Below are positions 18,380 through 26,330 of a stretch of 64,000 bases of DNA, in pieces. The DNA lies in the NCBI RefSeq assembly GCF_031569985.1, contig NZ_JAMQKA010000019.1, positions 1 through 64,000 of the forward strand, written 5' to 3'. The notes under the pieces are model-generated. The model was given only the letters and a program-made list of their open reading frames with translations. It was not told where the DNA came from and ran no database searches. The position numbers and the translations under genes are program-made. Numbering within the stretch: the first letter of the stretch is position 1; each line of letters opens with the position of its first letter. The DNA comes from JAMQKA01 sp031569985. GTDB lineage: Bacteria; Bacteroidota; Rhodothermia; Balneolales; Balneolaceae.

Positions 18380-19331
18380 AATCGTAATCTACATCCTGGC
18401 CTTCCTGTTGGCCGGTAATGTGCTTATTGCCCAGCCGTTGAAAACGAATCTCCCGTTCAGCCAGCAAGAGATAGAAACCGGGCAGGAAGACTTCTCTAAC
18501 TTGTCAATGAGTGATTTTCGATATCAAGCCGTTGCACCGACCTCTTCATCACGTTTAGTTAACGCGCTGCAAACCAAGCCGGGATTGGCCCTGCTCAGTT
18601 CTGCGATTATCCCGGGCACCGGACAGGCAGTCAATAACAAATGGATTCGCGCGGGGGCCTATTTTGCTGCAGACCTGATTCTGCTGGCGGTTCATTTCCA
18701 CAGCCAGCACCGGGCGGAAGAACTGCAACGCGATTATGAACAGTTTGCCGACAACAACTGGAGCGTGGTCACCTACGCAAAATGGCTGGTCGACTACCAT
18801 GAACAGAACAACATATCGAATCCATATATCGACGAGCTACAACAGCAGGTCCAGGATGCAAATCCCGCCTTTGATCCCGATGTGGACTGGAACACCGTTG
18901 ATATTGAAACACTCCGAAATGTAGAAAATAACACCCCCTTCATAACGACAGAGGGTACGGGTAATAATTTTTCGCATGAAATGCCTGCTTACGGTTCACA
19001 GCAGTATTATGAACTGATCAGCAAATACTACCAGTACGGTCCGGGATGGAATAGCTTTGGGATAAACCGAGAGGGGCAGCCATTGGATAGCCACTATCAA
19101 CTGGAATGGAATGGAAGCGATATGCCACCCCATTTTTTTGAAGGGGCAAGCCTGTCAGACCGATTCAATAACAAGTATCGCATCGCCGGGAACATGCTAG
19201 CGTACATGCTCTTAAACCATGTAGTTTCCGCTTTTGATGCTTTTATCACCGTCAAGCTCAAAAACAACAAGCTGGAAACACAATCGAATATTTTTGGACC
19301 TGAACAGTTTATCCTAAAATATCATTTTTAA
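18372..19331 (+). CDS. DUF5683-like protein
   Basis: A 319-residue protein with a signal peptide (about 1-20, NVLIAQ) and the hydrophobic segment PGLALLSSAIIPGTGQAVNN followed by KWIRAGAYFAADLI. This is the hallmark of the DUF5683 family of Bacteroidota/Balneolota envelope proteins. The middle is polar and Asn/Gln-rich, and a second hydrophobic stretch (NMLAYMLLNHVVSAFDAFI) lies near the C-terminus. The function is unknown. Its start overlaps the upstream barrel-protein gene by 8 bp, so it belongs to the same transcript and probably the same envelope pathway. Confidence 0.75.
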   Translation: MIRIVIYILAFLLAGNVLIAQPLKTNLPFSQQEIETGQEDFSNLSMSDFRYQAVAPTSSSRLVNALQTKPGLALLSSAIIPGTGQAVNNKWIRAGAYFAADLILLAVHFHSQHRAEELQRDYEQFADNNWSVVTYAKWLVDYHEQNNISNPYIDELQQQVQDANPAFDPDVDWNTVDIETLRNVENNTPFITTEGTGNNFSHEMPAYGSQQYYELISKYYQYGPGWNSFGINREGQPLDSHYQLEWNGSDMPPHFFEGASLSDRFNNKYRIAGNMLAYMLLNHVVSAFDAFITVKLKNNKLETQSNIFGPEQFILKYHF

Positions 19332-19364
19332 GATGACCGTTATGAACTGTATCTTCCAGACGCT

Positions 19365-20198
19365 ATGATAAACTATCTAAAAAACATACTGACCAGTAGA
19401 AAGTTCTACCTCTCGATACTGGGTGGAATCATCTCAATAGCCGGAATTTTGCTTATCCTAAACGAAGTGATCATGCCGGCCTATACCAATTACTATGAAG
19501 GCGTCACCGTCCCGGATGTAAGAGAAATTTCCCTTGCCGAGGCAGAAGAACTACTGACCTCCTACGGCCTGCGATATGAGGTTACGGACCGGCGGGCTAA
19601 CTCGGCATTCCCGGCCGACTATATCATTGATCAGACACCGACACCTGCTGAAATTGTTAAACCGAACCGCAAAATATACCTGACGGTCAACACCGAATCG
19701 AATCCCCAGGTTACCGTCCCGAATGTGGTAGACTTGTCATATCGCAATGCACGTATTCAACTAGAAAACCATGGGTTAACCCCGGGAACAGTAAGCTATG
19801 AATCCTCCAGGTTCAAGAGTTCTGTTTTGCGTCAATCTGTTGAGGCTGGACGAACGGTAGATAAAGGTACCGTTGTGGATCTCGTAGTTAGTGACGGGCT
19901 GGGAGAAAAAATGGTGGATATGCCCGACATAATTGGCCTCAAACTGACGGAAGCCCAACAGAAGCTCCGGGAGGCGGGATTACGCATCGGTCCTTTTCAA
20001 TGGAAACCCAGCAAGGAGGTTTCACCCAATACCATCCTCAGCTTTACTCCCCGGAAAGAACAGGTTGTCGAGGGTGAAACGATTACACTAACAATTTCCG
20101 AACGTTTTAAAGTAGAAGAAGAAAGTGAATCGGGGGCTGTCAGCATCGATACAACTTATATCGAAGGTGACTCACTCCAACAAAACCAACAGAACTAA
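19365..20198 (+). CDS. PASTA domain membrane protein
   Basis: One N-terminal transmembrane segment (about 16-34) anchors a periplasmic region of three PASTA repeats, beginning near residues 47 (GVTVPDVREISLAEAEELL), 115 (VTVPNVVDLSYRNARIQLE) and 186 (VDMPDIIGLKLTEAQQKL). There is no kinase or transpeptidase domain, so this is a stand-alone PASTA protein of the kind common in Bacteroidota, presumably contacting peptidoglycan or cell-wall proteins. It closes the envelope block and is separated from rpe by 1 bp, so both are likely co-transcribed. Confidence 0.88.
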   Translation: MINYLKNILTSRKFYLSILGGIISIAGILLILNEVIMPAYTNYYEGVTVPDVREISLAEAEELLTSYGLRYEVTDRRANSAFPADYIIDQTPTPAEIVKPNRKIYLTVNTESNPQVTVPNVVDLSYRNARIQLENHGLTPGTVSYESSRFKSSVLRQSVEAGRTVDKGTVVDLVVSDGLGEKMVDMPDIIGLKLTEAQQKLREAGLRIGPFQWKPSKEVSPNTILSFTPRKEQVVEGETITLTISERFKVEEESESGAVSIDTTYIEGDSLQQNQQN

Positions 20199-20199
20199 C

Positions 20200-20886
20200 A
20201 TGGACATACAACTTCCGGTGCTTGCCCCTTCTATACTGGCCTCGGACTATTCCAAGCTTGGTGAACAGATCAAAGAGTGTGAACAGGGTGATGCCAAATG
20301 GATTCACTGTGACATCATGGATGGTCATTTTGTGCCAAACATCTCGTTTGGTCCCGATATTGTAAAAGCAGTCGGGCGGGTCACGGATCTTTTCCTGGAT
20401 GTCCACCTGATGATTGAAAACCCGGAACGGTATATTGAACACTTTGTGGACGCCGGTGCTGATCAAATTACCGTGCATTATGAGGCATGTACCCATCTGC
20501 ACCGCACCCTGCAGTTAATCAAACAACATGGCGCACTGGCTGGTGTCGCCGTTAATCCCGCAACCTCTCTCCAAAACATTGAGCCGATCCTGGACCTGGT
20601 GGACCTGGTACTTGTCATGAGTGTGAACCCCGGTTTCGGTGGACAGGATTTCATTCCCAAAACCTATGAGCGCCTCGAAGAGATGGCCGCCCTGCGCAGT
20701 AGTGAAAATTACAATTACCTGATCTCCGTGGATGGGGGAGTAAACCTCGACAATATTGATAAAGTGTCGCGGGCCGGAGCTGATGTCCTGGTAGCAGGTA
20801 GTGCTGTCTTCAAAGCCAAAAATATTCCAGGTCGGATTAAGGAGCTGCAAAAGAAGGCGAAGGCCGGCAGCAAAGAATGGGTATAG
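20200..20886 (+). CDS. rpe: Ribulose-phosphate 3-epimerase
   Basis: This 228-residue TIM-barrel starts MDIQLPVLAPSILASDYSKL. It has the expected metal and catalytic motifs: HCDIMDGHFVPNISFGP, LDVHLMIENPE, VMSVNPGFGGQ and ISVDGGVN. The enzyme interconverts ribulose-5-P and xylulose-5-P in the pentose phosphate pathway. A longer in-frame reading from 20125 would only overlap the PASTA gene in another frame; the ATG at 20200 gives the standard N-terminus. Confidence 0.96.
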   Translation: MDIQLPVLAPSILASDYSKLGEQIKECEQGDAKWIHCDIMDGHFVPNISFGPDIVKAVGRVTDLFLDVHLMIENPERYIEHFVDAGADQITVHYEACTHLHRTLQLIKQHGALAGVAVNPATSLQNIEPILDLVDLVLVMSVNPGFGGQDFIPKTYERLEEMAALRSSENYNYLISVDGGVNLDNIDKVSRAGADVLVAGSAVFKAKNIPGRIKELQKKAKAGSKEWV

Positions 20887-21481
20887 AATTAAGAGTTAAG
20901 AATCACTGTTGTCCTGTAAAAAACTTTTGGGAGCTGACCTACTACTAATTTCTGTTGTTCATTTTTTCAACGATGAAAAAATAAACAAAAAAAATCGCCG
21001 GCGAAGGTAAACTTGACCTGAAGGTCTCTTCGTTCCACTAAAAAAATCACAGATTTTTTCTTTACGCTCCCCTCCGCTCCTTCCGGGCGGTCAACTTTAC
21101 CAAGGCCGGAAGTCGAAGTCTCGTTTTATTTTATGAAGCCTGTTTATAAGGGAGCATATTGAATTCCTTTTCAAAAAACGATCTGTAATAAACTTATATG
21201 CCCAAATGAGATTCATTTCCCCGGGACACTACTGAATGGAAATGAGGAATTTTATGAGTTTGAATATGTGCATAAGGCAGAAATCTCACCTTGAGGGGAG
21301 ACGAACCATCTGAGTTGTCTCCGACAGCAGTCGGCGTGGATCCGAGGGGTGTTACCCCAGGAATTGAAAAACATCTGTCGCCTGATTAAGAATAATTCAC
21401 GGCTTTTCCCCACAACTCATTTTACCGGCAGCCCTCCGGTTTGTATTTTGGGATATCAACAGATAATCATGTTTCCCTTTT
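20887..21481. other. Intergenic stretch, repeat-containing
   Basis: There is no gene here. It starts with three degenerate 7-bp units (20885-20905) and holds copy A of a dispersed repeat (about 20953-21180). The remainder (21181-21481) contains a short imperfect pairing, CATTTCC/GGAAATG at about 21213-21243, and no recognisable riboswitch or promoter for the PLP-LeuA gene that follows. Confidence 0.6.
20953..21180 (+). repeat. Dispersed repeat, copy A
   Basis: About 220 bp that reappears in inverted orientation at 35530-35770 with an estimated 80-85% identity by eye. It opens with a perfect hairpin ATTTTTTCA/TGAAAAAAT (about 20960-20981) and holds a second one, AAAAAATC/GATTTTTT (21041-21059). 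The conserved core includes AATCGCCGGC, GTAAACTTGACCTGAAGG and TTCCGGGCGGTCAACTT. Its opening segment is also related to DNA near 53943-53985. Confidence 0.8.
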
Positions 21482-23191
21482 ATGGCCCAAGAATCTCCCG
21501 GTTACGAACTGCGTTGTGTGGCAAACAATCATCTCAATTCTGAACGAGAGACGACCACTTACTGCACGGAATGTGGTAGTGTGCTGCGCGTCATTTATGA
21601 AAACTCCTCACCCGATATACAGTACCCACTAAAAAATATTCAACCAGAGCCGCTCAAAACGGGGGTATCATCGCTAAAGGAACTTCCTCGTCTTTCTGAA
21701 ACCTATGGGGTAGACCTATGGGCAAAGCTCGAATTCGAGCATCCTACAGGTTGTTTTAAGGATCGAGGCAGTTACATAGAAGTACAGAAAGCGATGGAGC
21801 TTGGTGCAGATGCGATCTGCCTGGCCTCTACCGGTAACATGGCGGCATCAGTAGCAGCATATGCCAGCTATTTCAAAATTCCCTGTTTCGTTTTTGTGCC
21901 GGAAAAAACCACCGATGCTAAGATTGCCCAGGCCACTATTTATGACGCCAACATTATTCGTATTAAAGGCGATTTCAGTGCCTGTGAAGCATTATGTCGC
22001 AAATTTGCTAAATCGGGGAACTACTACCTGGCCGGCGATTATGTATTCCGGGAAGAGGGACAAAAATCCTTTTCCTATGAGCTAATTGAACAGCAAGGCA
22101 ATGATTTCGACTATGTTTTTATCCCGGTGGGATGCGGTACCAATTTCGGGGCTATCCACAAGGGATTTAAAGAGTTGAAGGCTGCTGGGAAAATAAATCG
22201 AATACCACACTTGGTCGCTATTCAACCGGAACAGAGTTCGCCGGTAGTCGAGGGAATTTTCAAGAAAGAGAAAATCATCAAGAAGCAGGTCAACACCATG
22301 GCCCAGTCGGTGGCGGCCTCCGATCCCGTGGATTTTGAAAAAGTGTTGATAGGCATTCAAGATACTGACGGGCAAGCGTTCACAGTGAGTGAAAATGAAA
22401 TATTGCAATCACTGAAAGAGATGGCGGTAGAAGAAGGTCACTTTACTGAGCCAGCCAGTTCCCTTCCACTGGCAGCAGTCAAGAATAACCTAGATCAATT
22501 TACGGGTAAAAAATGTCTGCTTGTCCTCACTGGTGCCGGCCTCAAAGACACCATAGTGGTAGCCAAACACTCCCTCTCCTCCCCCGTGCTTTCTCCAAGT
22601 ATTGAAAAAGTGACCAATTATATCAACTCGGGATATATCGACATGCAGAAACAGTCGTGGGGTAAATCTCGTGACACGTTTATTCCCAACCTAAAGATGG
22701 ATGCAGATCATGAACAGATTTACAACCAATATCTCGAAAGCATAAATAAAAAAGGGAAAACGTTGAGCAACAAGGAAATTGAAGTACTGCAGTCCCTGGT
22801 ATTCAATGAAGAGCTTGACCTGGAGTATCCGGTGGAAGTTGCTGATTACAAAATAACCATGCATAAACACGGGCTGGTACACGCCACTGCCAAGCTGATC
22901 CTGGATGGGGAAAAAGTCACAACCGAAGCCAAGGGTGTGGGACCTGTGGATGCCATTCTTACCGCAATAAAGTCTGAAACGGACAATATTCTAAACCTGG
23001 AGGTAAAGAATCACGAGGTCGAGATACTGAGCCCTGATACCGATTCGCTGGTTGTTGTGACGTTGACCCTCGGGGAAATAAACACCGACCATGAGTGGGT
23101 ATCAAAAGCGGCCTCACCTGATACGCTGGAAGCAGCCGTGCAGGCCTTTACCAAGGGACTGGCTATTGCTTTGAAAGGGACTGAAGCGTAG
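21482..23191 (+). CDS. Threonine-synthase-like PLP enzyme fused to LeuA-type allosteric domain
   Basis: The 569-residue protein has an N-terminal Cys-containing ribbon (C12, C28, C31) typical of archaeal-type threonine synthases. A fold-type II PLP domain follows (about 55-370) with Schiff-base Lys93 in HPTGCFKDRGSYIE and the phosphate loop STGNMAAS, then a linker (about 375-448). Residues 449-569 resemble the 2-isopropylmalate synthase regulatory domain (YKITMHKHGLVHATAKL, KGVGPVDAILTAIKSE). Threonine synthases and threonine/serine ammonia-lyases share the PLP fold. An E. coli-type thrC is already encoded 0.7 kb away, so this enzyme may instead be an end-product-regulated threonine deaminase feeding isoleucine; that is inference. 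A REP hairpin just after the stop is followed by a T-run. Confidence 0.85.
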   Translation: MAQESPGYELRCVANNHLNSERETTTYCTECGSVLRVIYENSSPDIQYPLKNIQPEPLKTGVSSLKELPRLSETYGVDLWAKLEFEHPTGCFKDRGSYIEVQKAMELGADAICLASTGNMAASVAAYASYFKIPCFVFVPEKTTDAKIAQATIYDANIIRIKGDFSACEALCRKFAKSGNYYLAGDYVFREEGQKSFSYELIEQQGNDFDYVFIPVGCGTNFGAIHKGFKELKAAGKINRIPHLVAIQPEQSSPVVEGIFKKEKIIKKQVNTMAQSVAASDPVDFEKVLIGIQDTDGQAFTVSENEILQSLKEMAVEEGHFTEPASSLPLAAVKNNLDQFTGKKCLLVLTGAGLKDTIVVAKHSLSSPVLSPSIEKVTNYINSGYIDMQKQSWGKSRDTFIPNLKMDADHEQIYNQYLESINKKGKTLSNKEIEVLQSLVFNEELDLEYPVEVADYKITMHKHGLVHATAKLILDGEKVTTEAKGVGPVDAILTAIKSETDNILNLEVKNHEVEILSPDTDSLVVVTLTLGEINTDHEWVSKAASPDTLEAAVQAFTKGLAIALKGTEA

Positions 23192-23194
23192 ATC

Positions 23195-23227
23195 ATGTGC
23201 GACGCACTTTGGAAGTGCGTCGCACAT
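23195..23227. repeat. REP hairpin, left of RAYT
   Basis: A perfect 15-bp inverted repeat, ATGTGCGACGCACTT (23195-23209) and its complement (23213-23227), with a 3-nt loop. The same core GTGCGACG.ACTT recurs at 23868-23904 and 53767-53800. It begins 3 bp after the stop of the PLP-LeuA gene and is followed by TTTT, so it may also terminate that transcript. Confidence 0.88.
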
Positions 23228-23307
23228 TTTGATACTTTTTATAATTAGTTTTATGGGTTTCCCTTCCCCAAACCGTCATAAATATATAACAACATTATAG
23301 AAGTAGA

Positions 23308-23865
23308 ATGGCGCACAGAAAAATTAAATTCGAGAGAGAAAAATACTATCATAGAGGAGTGCTTAAAACCAATATATTTTTAGAGACAGATAACTACTTG
23401 TTCCTTTTAGAAAAAGTTCAAAAATATTCGGCAGAGTTAGGAATAAATATTATAGCATACTGCTTGATGCCAAATCATTATCACTTTTTAGTACAACAAA
23501 AGGGTGAACAACCTGTTAGGAAATTTGTCCAACGTCTATTTAATAGCTTTACCAAAGCTTTTAATAAAAAGTACGACAGAAGTGGGACCCTTTTTGAAGG
23601 ACCATATAAAGCAGTCTGTGTTGAGGACACATCTTACCTAATACATCTCTGCCGATACATTCACCGAAATCCCCTGGATGCGAAGTTAGTCAATAGAATT
23701 GGGGAATGGCCATTTTCTAATCTTAAAGAGTGGCTGGGTATGAGAAATGGAAGTCTATTTGACCAAGAGTTTCAGAATACATATTTCGACTCTTCTGAAG
23801 AATATCTCGATTTTCTTAAGACTGTTGAATCTAAAGAGAACCTTGATAAATATCTTTTTGAATAG
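23308..23865 (+). CDS. REP-associated tyrosine transposase (RAYT)
   Basis: This 185-residue Y1 HUH-type transposase has the metal-binding HxH in CLMPNHYHFLV (H57, H59) and the catalytic Tyr117 in LCRYIHRNPLDA, the arrangement that defines RAYT/TnpA-REP proteins. RAYTs act on REP palindromes in single-stranded DNA and are normally domesticated single-copy genes flanked by them. Here REP hairpins lie at both ends (23195-23227 and 23868-23904), making a complete REPtron-like unit of about 0.7 kb. The gene is intact and more A+T-rich than its neighbours, which suggests horizontal acquisition. Confidence 0.93.
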   Translation: MAHRKIKFEREKYYHRGVLKTNIFLETDNYLFLLEKVQKYSAELGINIIAYCLMPNHYHFLVQQKGEQPVRKFVQRLFNSFTKAFNKKYDRSGTLFEGPYKAVCVEDTSYLIHLCRYIHRNPLDAKLVNRIGEWPFSNLKEWLGMRNGSLFDQEFQNTYFDSSEEYLDFLKTVESKENLDKYLFE

Positions 23866-23867
23866 CT

Positions 23868-23904
23868 CTACGTGCGACGGACTTCCGAAGTGCGTCGCAC
23901 GTAG
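23868..23904. repeat. REP hairpin, right of RAYT
   Basis: An 18-bp stem with one mismatch (23868-23885 with 23887-23904), outer sequence CTACGTGCGACG and its complement. It starts 2 bp after the RAYT stop and is followed on the plus strand by TTTTTA, so it can also serve as an intrinsic terminator between the convergent RAYT and thrC genes. Confidence 0.88.
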
Positions 23905-23923
23905 TTTTTAAAATGTTAATCCT

Positions 23924-25243
23924 TCAATACCGCTGCATCAAAAGCTGTTTGAGGTGCCCAAAGTCATTCTCCAGCTTAATACTTTGTTTTTCCTTCTTTA
24001 GCGATTCTGCCAACCGATCGGGAATTGGGACCTCTTCACCTGTTGCTGGTTCAATCACATCCCCAAACTTTGCTGGATGGGCTGTTGAAAGAATAACAAA
24101 CGGCGTTTCGCCGGACTCGCTAAAATACCCCGCTGCATTTTTACGGTATTTCTTAACCGCCAGGTACCCCACTGCCGTGTGCGGATCGAGCAGGTACCCG
24201 GTCTCTTTTTTGACCTCCTGAATTGCCTGCCGCGTCTGTTCGTCAGAAAAGGAAGCGCCCCAGATATGTTTTTGAATGGTCTCGTGATTGTTCCCGAAGA
24301 GATACTCAATCCGGGAAAAATTACTGGGATTCCCAACATCCATCGCGTTTGAGATGGTCCGTTCCGAAGGGCGTGGATTAAAAGAACCGGTCTCCAGGTA
24401 CTCGGGTACCACATCATTGACATTGGTTGCGGCTATAAATCCAGTTGCCGGCATACCAATTTTATGTGCCATCAGGCCGGCCGTAAGATTTCCGAAATTG
24501 CCACTTGGAACACAAAATATGGGCGCACCCACGGACTCACCAAGCTGCTTCAATGCATATAGATAGTAAAATGATTGCGGAACCAGCCGAGCGATGTTAA
24601 TAGAGTTGGCCGAGCTCAAAATAAGCTGCCTGTTCAGTTCAGCATCCGAGAACGCCTGTTTCACCATTTTCTGGCAGTCATCAAAAGTACCATTGACCTC
24701 CAGTGCCGTCACATTCTGGCCGGCGGTGGTCAGTTGCTGCTCCTGCAGTCGACTCACCTTCCCACTGGGATACAACAGGCACACCTTGATTCCCTCCACG
24801 CCTAAAAAACCCTGTGCAACGGCACTCCCCGTATCGCCGGAAGTGGCTGCCAATATCACAATATCCTGCTCTTTATCCTCGCGAAAGGCAGAAAAAATGC
24901 GCGACATGAACCGTGCACCAAAATCCTTAAAGGCCAGCGTGGGGCCGTGGAAGAGCTCCAAAATATGTGTACGATCCTCAATGGAGACCAGCGGAGCATC
25001 AAAATTCATCGCCCCGTCAATAACCTCGCGCAAGGAGTTGTCATCAAGTTCATCGACAAACAGGCGGCTGACTTCAAAGCCAATTTCCTGCAGGCTTTTC
25101 TGGTGAATGTTGTTAATAAATTCGTCATCCAGCCTGGGCCACTTGTCGGGTACATAGAGCCCACCATCCGGGGCCAGTCCCTTGAGCACGGCTTCTGAAA
25201 ATGAAACTGGTTTTGAGTCCCCTTTCGTACTGATAAACTTCAT
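23924..25243 (-). CDS. thrC: Threonine synthase
   Basis: A 439-residue threonine synthase of the E. coli-type subclass: N-terminus MKFISTKGDSKPVSFSEAVL with GLAPDGGLYVP, Schiff-base Lys106 in HGPTLAFKDFGARF, phosphate-binding ATSGDTGSAVA, and SANSINIARLVPQ. It converts O-phosphohomoserine to threonine. It is the last gene of the minus-strand dapB-dapA-dapD-thrA-thrB-thrC cluster and starts 6 bp after thrB. A second, structurally different threonine-synthase-like enzyme lies just beyond the RAYT on the opposite strand. Confidence 0.95.
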   Translation of the reverse strand: MKFISTKGDSKPVSFSEAVLKGLAPDGGLYVPDKWPRLDDEFINNIHQKSLQEIGFEVSRLFVDELDDNSLREVIDGAMNFDAPLVSIEDRTHILELFHGPTLAFKDFGARFMSRIFSAFREDKEQDIVILAATSGDTGSAVAQGFLGVEGIKVCLLYPSGKVSRLQEQQLTTAGQNVTALEVNGTFDDCQKMVKQAFSDAELNRQLILSSANSINIARLVPQSFYYLYALKQLGESVGAPIFCVPSGNFGNLTAGLMAHKIGMPATGFIAATNVNDVVPEYLETGSFNPRPSERTISNAMDVGNPSNFSRIEYLFGNNHETIQKHIWGASFSDEQTRQAIQEVKKETGYLLDPHTAVGYLAVKKYRKNAAGYFSESGETPFVILSTAHPAKFGDVIEPATGEEVPIPDRLAESLKKEKQSIKLENDFGHLKQLLMQRY

Positions 25244-25249
25244 GATCTG

Positions 25250-26200
25250 CTACTGCTCTTCAATGATATATGGATCTTCCCGTTTAATTCGTGAAATATA
25301 GACGTCGTTATCCAAGTCCAGGCGGGCAAACTCTATCTGCATCGCTTCTGCAACCTTCTGGGCGGTCTCTTCGGAAGAGGACAGGGCAAAAATCGAGGGT
25401 CCGGAACCTGAGATTCCGCTGCCCAGCGCCCCCGCATCCAGGGCAGCCTGCTTGACTTCATTGAAGCCCGGAATCAGGACGGAACGAATAGGTTCAATAA
25501 TCACATCTTCCAGCGAGCGTGAAATAAGATCGTAGTCCCCTTTCAGCAACCCGGCCACCAAGCCGCCAACATTGCCCCACTGGGTTACAGCTTTACTAAG
25601 GAGGACCTCGCGCCGCAAAATCTTGCGGGTGTCTTCGGTTCGAATCTCAATTTTGGGATGCACGACAGTGGCATACAACGGGACCGGGCACTCCAGCTCT
25701 ATAACATCAGGAGGCTGCTGGCTGCGGATAAAAACAAAACCTCCCAGCAGCGATGGGGCCACATTGTCGAGATGGGCGGCACCACAGGCAACACGTTCAC
25801 CTTCGGCTGCAAACCCCAAAAGTTCGTGCAGTTCCAGCGGGCTACCAAGCAGTCGATTTACGGCAATGACGGCCCCAACTGAGCTGGCAGCACTCGAACC
25901 CAACCCACTACCCATCGGCATCTTCTTGTGGATTTCGAGCTCTATGCCCACATTAGTCCCGAGGTGCGCTAACAAAGCGCGGGCCGAAACACCAGCTGTG
26001 TTTTTTTGTGGATTTGCGGGAAGAACGCCTCCATCACCAGTTACTTTCGTGATACTGACGCCTTCTCCATCGGTTCGCCGGGCAATAATCTCATCGCCTG
26101 GCTTTTCAAGTGCAAACCCCATCACATCGAAGCCACAATTGACATTGGCAACGGAGGCGGGGGCAAAAACCTTCACTTCCTGTTTTTCTGAATGGGTCAT
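25250..26200 (-). CDS. thrB: Homoserine kinase
   Basis: The 316-residue GHMP-family kinase shows the substrate-binding N-terminus VKVFAPASVANVNCGFDVMG, the ATP loop PMGSGLGSSAASSVGAV, and the C-terminal GSGISGSGPSIFAL. It phosphorylates homoserine to O-phosphohomoserine. It sits between thrA and thrC in the same order as E. coli thrABC, separated from thrA by a 130-bp gap that holds a dispersed inverted repeat (26233-26318). Confidence 0.95.
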   Translation of the reverse strand: MTHSEKQEVKVFAPASVANVNCGFDVMGFALEKPGDEIIARRTDGEGVSITKVTGDGGVLPANPQKNTAGVSARALLAHLGTNVGIELEIHKKMPMGSGLGSSAASSVGAVIAVNRLLGSPLELHELLGFAAEGERVACGAAHLDNVAPSLLGGFVFIRSQQPPDVIELECPVPLYATVVHPKIEIRTEDTRKILRREVLLSKAVTQWGNVGGLVAGLLKGDYDLISRSLEDVIIEPIRSVLIPGFNEVKQAALDAGALGSGISGSGPSIFALSSSEETAQKVAEAMQIEFARLDLDNDVYISRIKREDPYIIEEQ

Positions 26201-26232
26201 GATGACCTGTCAACAATTAGATTTGTAATATT

Positions 26233-26318
26233 GAACGCAGATAATACGAATTAAGCAGATAATCACAGAAATAAATTTAAACCCATGACAATCCGCAGTG
26301 CCTGCGTAATCTGCGTTC
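26233..26318. repeat. Dispersed GAACGCAGAT inverted repeat, thrA-thrB gap
   Basis: It begins GAACGCAGATAATACG and ends TGCGTAATCTGCGTTC, forming long inverted ends around an A+T-rich middle with AAGCAGATAA. Relatives occur at 28872-28950, 41049-41075 and 48541-48629. It occupies almost the whole gap between thrA and thrB. Confidence 0.8.
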
Positions 26319-26330
26319 TATTGGATTATA

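Noticed and set aside
25572..26228. 218-codon plus-strand open frame opposite thrB
   Set aside because: It mirrors a high-confidence gene on the other strand, has no recognisable domain and a Ser/Pro/Thr-rich shadow composition.
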